Notes: generated from the sequence alone by a model not told the origin. 64,000 nucleotides of DNA from Streptomyces sp. NRRL WC-3742 (GCF_000720635.1 NZ_JOCF01000001.1:218653-282652); one strand, 5' to 3'; positions 16,923-24,998 are shown, numbered from the stretch's first letter. A program made the numbers and translations.

Positions 16923-18188
16923 CTACGGGATGCCCAGCTCGAAGAGCGCGTACCCCGCGTACCAGCCGGCCGCCAGGACGGGCATCGCGAACAGCCCGAC
17001 CAGGGTCGAGGTCCGCACCCTGCGCAGGGCCACCGCCAGGCCGATGAACAGCGGGAAGGCGGGCAGCAGGTAGCGGGAGATGTTGTCGAAGATCTGATTG
17101 CTGCTCAGGGCCGTGGCGATGGTGAGCCCGGTGTAGACCCACAGCACCAGCGGCGGGCGGGCCTGCCGCAGCAGCACCAGCAGGCCCGGCAGGGCCATCA
17201 GCAGGGCGATGGCGATGAGGTCCGGGGCCGGGTTGGACTGCCAGAACGTCCAGTGGCCGGTGACCACGTCCATGACGGTGCGCAGGGTGGAGGCACCGCC
17301 GTCGAAGTAGCGGTTCCAGGCTCCGCGCTGGAGCTTGAAGTAGCCGCCCCAGTCGCCCATCCGCCAGCCGACCCAGGCGATGTAGCCGATCAGGCCCCAG
17401 GGGGTGATCAGCATCGCGGTCAGCGGGCGGGCCACCCCGTCCCTGCGGCGGACCAGCGCCACCAGGGCGGAGATCGAGACGGCGGCGATCAGCGCGGCGG
17501 CGGTCGGGCGGTTGAGGCCCGCCACCAGGGTCAGCGCGCCGGCGGTGAGCCAGCTGCGGGTCATCACGCAGTAGCAGGCCCAGGCGGAGAGGGCGACGAA
17601 CAGCGAGTCGGAGTAGACGGCCCACTCCACGCCCGAGCCGGGGAACAGCCCCCAGACCACGGCGGCGATCACCCCGGCGCGAAAGCCCCCCAGCCGCTCG
17701 GCCACGGCGAAGATCCCGGCCGCCGCGACCAGCGAGGCGAGCACCGAGACGACGATCCCGGAGCCGTACGGGCCCAGGCCCGTGACGGCGCCGACCAGCC
17801 TCATCAGCCAGGGGTAGAGCGGGAAGAAGGCGGAGGAGTTCTCGTAGAACGTGGCCTGCGGGAAGCCGTGCAGCGGGATCAGCTGCGGGTTGTAGCCGTT
17901 CGCGGCGATGCGCTGGTACCAGATGCCGTCCCAGGTGCCGAGCACGTCCCAGGGGCGGGCGCCGCCGCCGCGGCCCGGGGCCTTCCTGAGGTAGTCCCCG
18001 GTGTGCACGAGCAGCCCGATGAAGACGGCCAGGCCGATCGCCTTGACCACCGCGTACGCGCCCAGGGCGGGCGCGAACCGGCGCGCCAGCGCCCCGAACC
18101 CCCCGGGCGCCCGCTCCGTGACCTCGGGTGCCCTCGGCGCCGCGGCGGTCCCGGCACTGGACGACGCGGTACTCGATGCCGTGCTCAT
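16923..18188 (-). CDS. PIG-V-like membrane mannosyltransferase
   Basis: The 421-residue polytopic protein has the GT-C-type layout: a first membrane segment, then an acidic loop motif DVLGTWDGIWYQRIAANGYN, followed by FYENSSAFFPLYPWLMRL. At least eight further hydrophobic segments follow. WDGxWY and FFPLYP are hallmarks of bacterial relatives of GPI mannosyltransferase 2 (PIG-V). The probable role is transfer of a sugar from a polyprenyl carrier to an exported acceptor; the acceptor is unknown. It is transcribed away from the DUF4291 gene. Confidence 0.82.
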   Translation of the reverse strand: MSTASSTASSSAGTAAAPRAPEVTERAPGGFGALARRFAPALGAYAVVKAIGLAVFIGLLVHTGDYLRKAPGRGGGARPWDVLGTWDGIWYQRIAANGYNPQLIPLHGFPQATFYENSSAFFPLYPWLMRLVGAVTGLGPYGSGIVVSVLASLVAAAGIFAVAERLGGFRAGVIAAVVWGLFPGSGVEWAVYSDSLFVALSAWACYCVMTRSWLTAGALTLVAGLNRPTAAALIAAVSISALVALVRRRDGVARPLTAMLITPWGLIGYIAWVGWRMGDWGGYFKLQRGAWNRYFDGGASTLRTVMDVVTGHWTFWQSNPAPDLIAIALLMALPGLLVLLRQARPPLVLWVYTGLTIATALSSNQIFDNISRYLLPAFPLFIGLAVALRRVRTSTLVGLFAMPVLAAGWYAGYALFELGIP

Positions 18189-18339
18189 CTGCTCTCGTAC
18201 TCCGCCCCGCTCATGGCTCCCGCGCGGCTTCGGCGCAGCGATTTGCCCGAGAGCCTACGGCACCGTCCCTCCAGCCCCTCCCGCCTCGCCCGGCGAAAAC
18301 CCGTGGCGCCCGCCGGGCGCGGCCCTGGACGATGCCGCC

Positions 18340-18963
18340 ATGCCGAGCACCGCAACCCCTCCCCCCGTCCCGCTGCCTCCCCCGGTCCCGCTGCGCCAGA
18401 TCCGGGCCGCCCACACCGCCGACACCCTGACCGTCTACCAGGCGTTCCGGCCGGAGATCGCCGAGCCGGCGGCGGCCGAGGGGCGGTTCCCGGAGGCGTT
18501 CTCGCGGGAGCGGATGACGTGGATCAAGCCGTCCTTCCTGTGGATGATGCACCGCAGCGACTGGGGGCGCAGCGCCGGCCAGGAGCGGGTGCTCGCGGTG
18601 GAGATCGCCCGGGAGGGCTTCGAGTGGGCGCTGGAGCGGTCGGTGCTCAGCGCGTACACGGGCCGGGTGCACGAGTCGCAGGCGGCGTGGAAGCGGGAGC
18701 TGCGGCAGAGCCCGGTGCGGGTGCAGTGGGACCCGGAGCGGTCGGTGAACCTGGGCGCGCTGGGGTGGCGGACGATCCAGGTCGGGCTGCGCGGTGAGGC
18801 GGCGCGGCGCTACGCGGACGAGTGGATCGTGCGGATCACGGACGTCACGGCGCTGGCCGAGCAGGTCCGGCTGACCCGTGATCCGGGGCTGCTGCCGGTG
18901 GAGACGCCGTACCCGATGAGCGGGGCCGTCGCCGCCCGGGTGGGGGCGGCGACGGCTTCGTAG
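18340..18963 (+). CDS. DUF4291 domain protein
   Basis: A 207-residue cytoplasmic protein. The conserved segments are QIRAAHTADTLTVYQAFRP, MTWIKPSFLWMMHRSDWG and a final RVTDVTALAEQVR-like helix. These match the DUF4291 family, whose function is not established. The first 20 residues are proline-rich. ATG 18340 is chosen as the first methionine in frame near the conserved region; no clear ribosome site. It ends 9 nt from the convergent SGNH hydrolase gene. Confidence 0.8.
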   Translation: MPSTATPPPVPLPPPVPLRQIRAAHTADTLTVYQAFRPEIAEPAAAEGRFPEAFSRERMTWIKPSFLWMMHRSDWGRSAGQERVLAVEIAREGFEWALERSVLSAYTGRVHESQAAWKRELRQSPVRVQWDPERSVNLGALGWRTIQVGLRGEAARRYADEWIVRITDVTALAEQVRLTRDPGLLPVETPYPMSGAVAARVGAATAS

Positions 18964-18972
18964 CGGCGGTGT

Positions 18973-20613
18973 CTAGCCGTGGAGGTAGACGATGCCGAGC
19001 TTGGTGAGCTGCCAGCGCTGCTCGGGGGCGCCGGTGTCGGTGGCGAGCCGGACGGTGGCGTTGCCCTTGGCGTCGAGGGTGGTGGAGGCGGCGAGGACCT
19101 TGGTGGGGTCGGCGGAGTCGGCGATCCGGTAGGTGCCGTCGCCGGCGGGCTTGAAGATCCAGTGCTGGTTGGCGCCCGCGTTGCAGCCCCACTGCTGGAT
19201 CCGGGTGCCGGGGGCGGTGGAGGCGGTGTCGGCGTCCAGGCACATGCCGCGGTTGCCGCTGAAGTCGAGTTCGTAGCTGCCGCCGGCCTTGGCCTCCAGG
19301 ACGAAGGACTGGTTCAGCCCGCCGGTGGCCGGATAGGTGATGGCGGTGCGGCCGTTGGTGGAGTCGCCGTAGGTGCCGCCGCCGGTGAGGTCTAGGGCGT
19401 TGCCACTGGCGGCGTTGGTGAGCTGGTACCAGGCGCCGTCCTCGGGGGTGTCGCCGAAGGGCTTGCCGGGGCTGAGCGGCTGGATGGAGGTGACGTTCTG
19501 CTGGTTGAGGGTGCAGTACGCCTGCGGCAGGTCGGGCCGGGCGAAGAACTGGCCGAGGCAGACGCCCTCGCCGCGGTAGCCGGCCACCCGCAGGTGGTAC
19601 GACTGGCGGACCATGTTCATGCACAGGCCGGGGATGCCGATCTGCGAGTCGCAGCCGTTGCGGGCCCATTCGGCGAGGTTGATGACGTCGCCGTTGGAGT
19701 ACTCGTACGGGGAACTGGTCCACTCGGCGCAGACCTCGTGCCCGAAGGCGACCCGTCGCTGGTCCAGGTACCGCACGCCGGGCACCTGTTCGGCCGCGCC
19801 GCGCAGGGCGTCGCTGAAGGTCGGCACCACCCAGTTGTGGCCCCAGGCGAGGTCCTCGGGGAAGGCCGGGCAGCCGTCGGCGATCTTGCCGAGGTAGTCG
19901 TTGCGGCGGATGTCCGGGGTGATCGGGTTGAAGTACGACTGGTAGACCAGCTGGTACGAGGAGTCGTCGTAGCCCGCGTTGCGCATGGTCTGCCGGATGT
20001 TCTTCAGCGCGGCGACGACCTTCGGCTGGAGGGCCACGGCCCGCCGGCGGATCTCGTCGCTGCCGATGGTGTCGCGGCAGCCCTGGTCCTTGGGGACGGG
20101 GAAGTACTGCGCGAGGCAGTGCATCATGACGCCGCTGAAGTTGAAGTCGTCGTTGGCGCCGATGGTCACCACGACCATCTTGACGTCGTACTTCCCGGCC
20201 GCGTCGGCGAGTTCGACGTCCTGCTTGGGCTCGCCGAAGTCGCCGCTGCCCGGGCCGGTGATCTTCGCGAGGGCGGGGTCGCTGACCAGGTCGCCGGTCT
20301 GGGCGCCGGAGCAGGCGAGGTCGATCGGGGTCACCCCGGGGATGTCGGTGACGAAGATCTCCGACTTGGGATGGCGGTGGCAGTAGTTGGTGGGGGTGTC
20401 GGTCTCCGGGAAGTACCCGTCGTTGGTGTCGGTGCCCGCGCCCTCGCCGGAGATGGCGCTGTCGCCGAGGGAGACGATCGCGGCCGGACGGGCGGTGGCG
20501 GGGGCCGGGGCGGCGGGGGTGTCGGCGACGGCGGCGGGGGCGCCGACGAAGCCGAGGGCCGCGAGCAGGGCGCCGGTGGCGAGCAGCGCCCCCGGCGATC
20601 GGAACCTGGTCAC
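18973..20613 (-). CDS. Secreted SGNH/GDSL hydrolase with C-terminal ricin-type lectin domain
   Basis: The 546-residue exported protein starts at GTG 20613, with AAGGAG 7 nt upstream. A signal peptide ends near AVA|D (residue 30). The hydrolase domain has block I SLGDSAISGEG (GDS at 50-52), block III TIGANDDFN and block V QSYHLRVAGYR. A lectin domain (about residues 400-540) has the QxW-type repeats SFVLEAKAGG, HWIFKPAGDG and QRWQLTKLG. It probably cleaves ester bonds on polysaccharide or lipid outside the cell. The longer reading frame upstream of 20613 is non-coding leader. Confidence 0.87.
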   Translation of the reverse strand: MTRFRSPGALLATGALLAALGFVGAPAAVADTPAAPAPATARPAAIVSLGDSAISGEGAGTDTNDGYFPETDTPTNYCHRHPKSEIFVTDIPGVTPIDLACSGAQTGDLVSDPALAKITGPGSGDFGEPKQDVELADAAGKYDVKMVVVTIGANDDFNFSGVMMHCLAQYFPVPKDQGCRDTIGSDEIRRRAVALQPKVVAALKNIRQTMRNAGYDDSSYQLVYQSYFNPITPDIRRNDYLGKIADGCPAFPEDLAWGHNWVVPTFSDALRGAAEQVPGVRYLDQRRVAFGHEVCAEWTSSPYEYSNGDVINLAEWARNGCDSQIGIPGLCMNMVRQSYHLRVAGYRGEGVCLGQFFARPDLPQAYCTLNQQNVTSIQPLSPGKPFGDTPEDGAWYQLTNAASGNALDLTGGGTYGDSTNGRTAITYPATGGLNQSFVLEAKAGGSYELDFSGNRGMCLDADTASTAPGTRIQQWGCNAGANQHWIFKPAGDGTYRIADSADPTKVLAASTTLDAKGNATVRLATDTGAPEQRWQLTKLGIVYLHG

Positions 20614-20701
20614 ACGCAACTCCTTGCGGGGGTGGGGAACCGCCGGCCGGGGGGCGCCGGGCGGTTCGAGCAGGAGGAGCAAGAAAAGGTGAGCAGGTCT
20701 C

Positions 20702-20730
20702 ACATTAGGTACTGACGAGTAGTCCAACAA
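20702..20730 (-). promoter_or_regulatory. Vegetative-type promoter for the SGNH hydrolase gene
   Basis: On the minus strand TTGTTG (20730-20725), a 17-base spacer and TAATGT (20707-20702) match the principal sigma factor consensus well. Transcription would start near 20695, giving a leader of about 80 nt. Confidence 0.6.
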
Positions 20731-20789
20731 GGCTTGCGGCAAGCCCCGTGACGGAGGCTCCGGGCGGTTCCGAGGGGGAACGCGAAAGA

Positions 20790-20831
20790 GCCGCCGCCAC
20801 GCGCCCCAGGAGGGAAGCGCGCGGCGGCGGC
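20790..20831 (-). terminator. GC-rich hairpin after the first chaplin gene
   Basis: GCCGCCGCCACGCGC pairs, with a small bulge, with GCGCGCGGCGGCGGC (20817-20831). It lies 30 bp after the chaplin stop on the minus strand. Confidence 0.55.
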
Positions 20832-20860
20832 CCGCACCGGCCGAACCGGGTGCCGGGGTG

Positions 20861-21100
20861 TCAGCCCGCGTTGACGCAGTGGTTGCCGAACGCCGGGTTC
20901 AGCAGGCCCACGACGTCGATGGTGTTGCCGCACAGGTTGACCGGAATGTGCACCGGGATCTGAACCTGGTTGCCCGAGATGACACCGGGGGAACCCGCGG
21001 CGACACCCTCGGCGCCGGAGCTGGCCATCGCGGTGCCGGCGCCGGCGGCCACGATGCCCACCACGGCCGCGCCGACGGCGGCGGTCTTCTTGATGCTCAT
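20861..21100 (-). CDS. Short chaplin (hydrophobic aerial-hypha coat protein)
   Basis: This 79-residue precursor has a signal peptide ending near TAMA|SSG (residue 26), then one chaplin domain. It carries the hallmark SSGAEGVAAGSPGVISGN, two cysteines (VNLCGN and GNHCVN) and LLNPAFGN. Short chaplins assemble into amyloid-like fibrils that make aerial hyphae and spores water-repellent. GGAGG lies 5 nt before ATG 21100. An ECF-type promoter is visible at 21149-21176. It is divergent from the next chaplin. Confidence 0.95.
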   Translation of the reverse strand: MSIKKTAAVGAAVVGIVAAGAGTAMASSGAEGVAAGSPGVISGNQVQIPVHIPVNLCGNTIDVVGLLNPAFGNHCVNAG

Positions 21101-21447
21101 GTGAGCCTCCTGACTGATCAACAAAGATGCACGGGGAGTGCGACATCTAGAACGAGACCCATCCGGGCCGGTTGCGACAGTGCCCGCACTGTCACCCGTC
21201 CGGAGCAATGGCGGCCCCGATCGGCATTCGGGTGATCACCTTCGGCCGGACCGTTTCCCCACGGCTCGTGTCTCGTTCTCCCTCACGACGCGGCGGCTGC
21301 GTCAACGTCCGAGCCATGGGCGTCCACACGCCGGTGTGCGCCGCCGGAGTGAAAACCACGGAAATCCCAGAAGACCTCGGGTGAGCATTCCTGCTCGCCC
21401 GCCTCCCGACATTTCCCATCGGTCGGGCAGAAATCGGAGGAGAACAG
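21101..21447. other. Intergenic region between divergent chaplin genes
   Basis: A 347-bp region without a gene. The left half carries the BldN-like promoter of the minus-strand chaplin. For the plus-strand chaplin I see only a weak candidate, GTCAAC then CGTCCA with a 14-base spacer near 21300. GGAGGAG (21436-21442) is its ribosome site. Confidence 0.5.
21149..21176 (-). promoter_or_regulatory. Candidate BldN (ECF sigma) promoter of the first chaplin
   Basis: Reading the minus strand: CGCAACC (21176-21170), 15 bases, CGTTCT (21154-21149). This is close to the motif before rsbN in this window (CGTAACC, 16, CGTTGG). Chaplin genes are established members of the BldN regulon. Confidence 0.55.
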
Positions 21448-21690
21448 ATGCGTAACTTCAAGAAGGCCGCCGCGCTGTCCCTGGCCGCCACCGGCCTGGT
21501 CCTCGGTGCTGCGGGCGGTGCGTTCGCCAGCTCCGGCGCCGAGGGTGTCGCCGCCGGCTCCCCGGGTGTGCTCTCGGGCAACCAGATCCAGATTCCGGTC
21601 CACGTCCCGGTCAACGTCTGTGGCAACTCCATCGGCGTCATCAGCATCCTGAACCCGGCGTTCGGCAACAACTGCGCCAACATCGGCTGA
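21448..21690 (+). CDS. Short chaplin
   Basis: An 80-residue precursor: signal peptide to GAFA|SSG (residue 27), then SSGAEGVAAGSPGVLSGN, VNVCGNSIGVI and ILNPAFGNNCANIG. Both chaplin cysteines are present. GGAGGAG lies just upstream of ATG 21448. It is about 75% identical by eye to the divergent copy, consistent with local duplication. A 13-bp hairpin follows. Confidence 0.95.
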   Translation: MRNFKKAAALSLAATGLVLGAAGGAFASSGAEGVAAGSPGVLSGNQIQIPVHVPVNVCGNSIGVISILNPAFGNNCANIG

Positions 21691-21733
21691 ATCGGCCGTC
21701 GCCGCACCGGCGACGCGCGATTCCCCCGAGCCC

Positions 21734-21764
21734 GTGCCGCGCCCCGGAGTGCGGGGCGCGGCAC
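21734..21764 (+). terminator. 13-bp hairpin between chaplin genes
   Basis: GTGCCGCGCCCCG (21734-21746) pairs perfectly with 21752-21764, loop of five. It lies between two same-strand chaplins, so the second is transcribed separately or by partial read-through. Confidence 0.7.
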
Positions 21765-21800
21765 GCTCCACCCCGTGTGTGATCGAGGAGATCAACCCCC

Positions 21801-22073
21801 ATGCAGAACATGAAGAAGGCCGCCGTCCTCTCCGCCGCCGCTGCCGGCCTGGTCCTGGGCGCGGCCGGCTCCGCCGCCGCCAGCTCGGGCGCCGAGGGCG
21901 TGGCCGCCGGCTCCCCCGGTGTCGCCTCGGGCAACCAGATCCAGGTCCCGGTCCACGTGCCGATCAACCTGTGCGGCAACTCGATCAACGTGATCGGCCT
22001 GCTGAACCCGGCCTTCGGCAACACCTGCGCCAACGTCGACGCGCACCCGCACCACCCCGCGGACGACTGCTGA
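21801..22073 (+). CDS. Chaplin with extra His/Cys-containing C-terminus
   Basis: The 90-residue precursor has a signal peptide (to about residue 27) and a normal short chaplin domain (SSGAEGVAAGSPGV, INLCGNSINVI, LLNPAFGNTCANV). It then continues with DAHPHHPADDC, an 11-residue tail with three histidines and a terminal third cysteine. The usual short chaplins end directly after the second cysteine. GAGGAG precedes the ATG. The tail might bind metal or form an intermolecular disulfide; this is inference. Confidence 0.93.
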   Translation: MQNMKKAAVLSAAAAGLVLGAAGSAAASSGAEGVAAGSPGVASGNQIQVPVHVPINLCGNSINVIGLLNPAFGNTCANVDAHPHHPADDC

Positions 22074-22090
22074 TCGCCGATCGGCACCCT

Positions 22091-22160
22091 CCCCCCGGCC
22101 TTCGGCCGGGGGACCCCCATCGGCCGTAGTGCTGCCCCCCGACCGACCGGCCGGGGGGCA
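22091..22160 (+). terminator. Two successive hairpins after the third chaplin
   Basis: CCCCCGGC/GCCGGGGG at 22092-22112 and TGCCCCCC/GGGGGGCA at 22133-22160. The pair lies between the chaplin and the next secreted protein gene, suggesting a firm transcriptional boundary. Confidence 0.65.
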
Positions 22161-22219
22161 GTTCGGCATCCCCGGGCGGTCGACCGTCCGGAACCCCGAT
22201 CCACCGAAGGGTGATCCGC

Positions 22220-22603
22220 ATGCTTCCGAAGACCTCGACGAAGACCGGGGCCTCGCTGGCCGCCGCGGTGGGCGCCGCGGTGCTGCTGGGCGCCGGCACG
22301 GCCCAGGCCGCCACCGCCCCGGCCCCCGCGGCCGGCCCGGCGACGCTCGCGAAGACGGACGTCGGCCAGGCGCTGGGCGGGACGACCTCCGGCCTCGGCT
22401 ACGGCGTCGCGCCGATCAAGAGCCTGCGGCTGGACCCGTGGGCGAACTCCTCGGCCGACGTGCTGAACAACGGCGCGACCGTCAAGCCGGACCAGGGCAT
22501 CGCCCCGGTCGGCACGGACCTGCTGACCGGGCCGCTGAGCGCGGGCGGCGGCGTCAAGGACCTGCCGCTGGTCGGCGGGCTGAGCGGCGTGCTGCCGGGC
22601 TGA
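22220..22603 (+). CDS. Small secreted protein of unknown function
   Basis: Not recognised. The 127-residue precursor has a clear signal peptide (SLAAAVGAAVLLGAGTAQA, cleavage near AQA|ATA). The mature part is Gly/Pro/Leu-rich (LGGTTSGLGYGVAPIKSL, TDLLTGPLSAGGG, LPLVGGLSGVLPG) with no cysteine. GAAGGGTG precedes ATG 22220; the in-frame GTG at 22211 would overlap that site. Its position inside the chaplin-rodlin island suggests a surface component. Confidence 0.75.
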   Translation: MLPKTSTKTGASLAAAVGAAVLLGAGTAQAATAPAPAAGPATLAKTDVGQALGGTTSGLGYGVAPIKSLRLDPWANSSADVLNNGATVKPDQGIAPVGTDLLTGPLSAGGGVKDLPLVGGLSGVLPG

Positions 22604-22613
22604 GCCCGCGCCG

Positions 22614-22692
22614 CGTACGACGAAGTGCGGCGAAGTGCGGCGACGTACAACGAGGTGCGAAGACGTACAACGAGGTACGACGAGGTACGGCG
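22614..22692. repeat. Tandem CGACGTACAACGAGGTGCGA-type repeat after a stop codon
   Basis: GACGTACAACGAGGTGCGA (22632-22650) is followed by GACGTACAACGAGGTACGA (22652-22670). Shorter variants (CGAAGTGCGG twice, CGAGGTACGG) flank these. The array begins 11 nt after the stop codon of the secreted protein gene and abuts a terminator. Confidence 0.75.
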
Positions 22693-22728
22693 AAGGGCCG
22701 GGCACCCCGCGGCGGGGGCCCGGCCCTT
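22693..22728. terminator. Bidirectional hairpin between convergent genes
   Basis: AAGGGCCGGGC (22693-22703) pairs with GCCCGGCCCTT (22718-22728). It serves the plus-strand and minus-strand secreted protein genes on either side. Confidence 0.75.
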
Positions 22729-22742
22729 CCTCGTTCGGACCC

Positions 22743-23399
22743 TCAGAGCTGGGTCAGGTCACTCAGGCCGGTCTGCTGCACGACGCCGGTGGTGGTCGCC
22801 GTGGCGGTGGTGGCCAGGTCGTTCACCTTGTCCGTGACGGAGATCCGCTCGTCGTCGCCGCCGAGGCTGGCGCTGGCCCCGGGGACGGCCTGGACGGCGC
22901 CGGTGAGCAGGCGCGGGTCCACCTCGTCCACCTTGAGCCGGCCGTCCGCGAGCTGGCCGGTGCCGTCCTGGGCGAGGGCCAGCGGCTTGCCGACGGCGAG
23001 GCCGGGGGTGTCGGCGTGCAGCGGGGCCGCCGGGGCGTCCAGCAGCACCTGGCCGAGGTCGGCGCCCCGGTCCACCAGCGGGAGCGGCAGCTCGGCCTTG
23101 GCGCTGGGGCCGACCCTGCCGGTGCCCAGCTGCGGGACGAGGTGGTCCGGGACCAGCTCGGTGCTCGTGGTGCGGCCGGGCACGGGCGGCATGAGCAGCG
23201 AGGCCGGGATGCCGGCCTGGAGGTGGCTGCCCAGCGGCGCCAGCGGGATGTCGGCGGGGACCTGCTGGGTGGCCAGCTTGTCCTCCAGGGCCCCGACCTG
23301 GTCCGGGCCGATCGGGGCGGCGGAGGCCGATCCCTGGGAGGCGAGCACGCCCGCACCGACCGCCAGCAGCATCGCGCCGGCCCGCTTGGAGAACTTCAT
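22743..23399 (-). CDS. Secreted protein of unknown function in the chaplin-rodlin island
   Basis: Not recognised. The 218-residue precursor starts MKFSKRAGAMLLAVGAGVL with a signal peptide ending near ASA|API (residue 28). The mature part is Leu/Pro/Asp-rich and has no cysteine. It repeats short PLAxxxx and LPxPL-like segments, with a Thr-rich stretch near the end (TTATATTTGVVQQ). ATG 23399 is chosen because the signal peptide begins there. A candidate BldN promoter (23481-23508) lies upstream, so it may be co-expressed with chaplins and rodlins. Confidence 0.78.
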   Translation of the reverse strand: MKFSKRAGAMLLAVGAGVLASQGSASAAPIGPDQVGALEDKLATQQVPADIPLAPLGSHLQAGIPASLLMPPVPGRTTSTELVPDHLVPQLGTGRVGPSAKAELPLPLVDRGADLGQVLLDAPAAPLHADTPGLAVGKPLALAQDGTGQLADGRLKVDEVDPRLLTGAVQAVPGASASLGGDDERISVTDKVNDLATTATATTTGVVQQTGLSDLTQL

Positions 23400-23480
23400 G
23401 CTTTTCACCGTTCCACCTGTCCGTACTGGAGATCCATTCGTACCGAAGACCGCGCGCACGCGGTCGGAAAGCAAACTGCT

Positions 23481-23508
23481 TCAACGAGTCAGCCCGAGTC
23501 CGGATTGC
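23481..23508 (-). promoter_or_regulatory. Candidate BldN promoter of the secreted protein gene
   Basis: On the minus strand GCAATC (23508-23503), 16 bases, CGTTGA (23486-23481). The -10 matches the rsbN one (CGTTGG) at five of six positions. Confidence 0.5.
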
Positions 23509-23587
23509 GGGCGTTAACCGGTTCGGACTAATAATCCGACCGGAAACCACCCCCGGACGCGCCTCCCGGACTCTTTTCAAAAATCCC

Positions 23588-23616
23588 CGTAACCTTCCGT
23601 GCCGTCATTCTTTGAT
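23588..23616 (+). promoter_or_regulatory. Candidate BldN promoter of the first rodlin
   Basis: CGTAACC (23588-23594), 15 bases, CTTTGA (23610-23615). The -35 is identical to the one before rsbN. Transcription would start about 80 nt before the rodlin ATG. Rodlin genes are known BldN targets. Confidence 0.55.
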
Positions 23617-23704
23617 CTGGACGTCAGTGACTGCAGACCGGGTCTGAGCGTTCTACGCGTTGTACGCACGGAAACCAGAGAGCATTTCAGAGAGGGATCT
23701 CCCC

Positions 23705-24049
23705 ATGATCCAGAAGTCCTTCGCCGCCGCCGGCCTGGCCGTCGCCGCGCTGGCCGCCGCCGCCGCGCCCGCTTCGGCGATCGGTGACGCGGACGGCGCC
23801 GCCGCCTCGATCGAGGGCAACGGCGGCACCAACTTCACCGGCACCGTCGGGAACAACAGCCCGAACTTCCACTTCCTGGACAACGCGAACGTCTGCCTCC
23901 CCGAGATCCACAACATCGCGGTGGGTGTGCTCGGCGTGGCCGTTCCGGTCGAGGTCCCGATCGCCAACAGCGGCGGCAAGCAGTACTGCACCCAGGGCCA
24001 GGGCACCCAGAGCCACGGCGACGCGGGCGTGTCCCACCTGGTCGGCTGA
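23705..24049 (+). CDS. Rodlin protein
   Basis: The 114-residue precursor has a signal peptide to about residue 25 (APASA|IGD). The rodlin core follows: GNGGTNFTGTVGNNSPNF, DNANVCLPEIHNIAVGV, VAVPVEVPI and the ending SHGDAGVSHLVG. Two cysteines are present. Rodlins organise chaplin fibrils into the rodlet layer of aerial hyphae and spores. GAGGGA precedes ATG 23705. The second rodlin follows 78 bp downstream with no hairpin between, so the two are probably cotranscribed. Confidence 0.94.
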   Translation: MIQKSFAAAGLAVAALAAAAAPASAIGDADGAAASIEGNGGTNFTGTVGNNSPNFHFLDNANVCLPEIHNIAVGVLGVAVPVEVPIANSGGKQYCTQGQGTQSHGDAGVSHLVG

Positions 24050-24127
24050 CGCTCCCCCAGCCGCACCGAACCTTCTGAACCACCTTCGAATCGCTCCCCG
24101 ATTCACCCCTCGAGAGGAAAACCGGAA

Positions 24128-24472
24128 ATGATCAAGAAGTCCCTCGCCGCCGCCGGCCTGGCCGCCGCCGCCATCGCGATGTCCGCCGGCTCGGCTTCCG
24201 CCATCATCGACTCGGACGGCGCCGCCACCTCCGTTCAGGGCAACGGCGGTACCAACCAGACCGGCACCCACGGCAACGGCAGCCCGAACTTCCACACCCT
24301 GGACAACGCCAACATCTGCCTGCCGGAGGTCCACAACATCGCCGTCGCCGTCGTCGGCGTCGCGGTTCCGGTCGAGGTGCCCGTCCTGAACAGCACCCCG
24401 AAGCAGATCTGCAACGTCGGCCAGAACACCCAGTCCTCGGGCGACGCGGGTGTCTCGCACCTGATCGGCTGA
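24128..24472 (+). CDS. Rodlin protein, second copy
   Basis: Also 114 residues and collinear with the first copy: signal peptide to GSASA|IID, then GNGGTNQTGTHGNGSPNF, DNANICLPEVHNIAVAVV and SGDAGVSHLIG. GAGAGGAA precedes the ATG. In the S. coelicolor arrangement I recall, the two rodlin genes are divergent; here they are head-to-tail. A strong hairpin follows. Confidence 0.94.
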   Translation: MIKKSLAAAGLAAAAIAMSAGSASAIIDSDGAATSVQGNGGTNQTGTHGNGSPNFHTLDNANICLPEVHNIAVAVVGVAVPVEVPVLNSTPKQICNVGQNTQSSGDAGVSHLIG

Positions 24473-24492
24473 TCAAGGCGCGCAGCACGGAC

Positions 24493-24528
24493 GGAGGGCC
24501 CGGGGAGGTTGGTCTCCCCGGGCCCTCC
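24493..24528 (+). terminator. Perfect 15-bp hairpin after the rodlins
   Basis: GGAGGGCCCGGGGAG (24493-24507) pairs with 24514-24528, loop GTTGGT. Confidence 0.78.
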
Positions 24529-24686
24529 GGGCTTGTGACGAGGTGTCCGGCCCGGCCGCCCATCCGGCGCGGTCCGACCGGGTGACCGGCTGCCGGGCCC
24601 GGCGCGTGGGGCGTCGGGCCCGGCGGCCGGATGTGATCACGTGTCAAGAGCGCCCGCCCGGGCGCTCCGAGAGAGAGGGCAGTTCC

Positions 24687-24968
24687 ATGAAGAGCACGCT
24701 GGCCAAGGCCGCGCTCACCGCCGCCGCCGCACTGGCGCTCGCCGGTGCCGCCACCCCGGCGTTCGCCCACACCGGTCTCGCGGGCGGCGGCCAGTTCGTC
24801 GCCTCCGCCGACGAGCCGTTCCTGGCCGCCGAGGGCTGGGGCATCGCCCACACCTCGAACACCGCCGCCGGTGCCATGGGCGGCATCGCCGCCACCTCCA
24901 CCGACGTGATGGGCGGCTTCGAGGGCTTCGCCCACACCAACGGCTGGCACTCCCACGACTGGAAGTAG
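24687..24968 (+). CDS. Small secreted protein of unknown function
   Basis: Not recognised. The 93-residue precursor has an Ala-rich signal peptide ending near AFA|HTG (residue 27). The mature part is Gly/Ala/His-rich with two related blocks, EGWGIAHTSNTAAGAMGG and EGFAHTNGWHSHDWK, and no cysteine. GAGAGGGC precedes ATG 24687. It closes the chaplin-rodlin island and could be a further surface component. Confidence 0.75.
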   Translation: MKSTLAKAALTAAAALALAGAATPAFAHTGLAGGGQFVASADEPFLAAEGWGIAHTSNTAAGAMGGIAATSTDVMGGFEGFAHTNGWHSHDWK

Positions 24969-24998
24969 TCTCCGGTCGTACGGTCGCACGTTCGCATG

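Noticed and set aside
22614..22692. CRISPR-like or regulatory repeat
   Set aside because: The units are contiguous and degenerate, with no spacers and no cas gene; treated as a simple tandem repeat.
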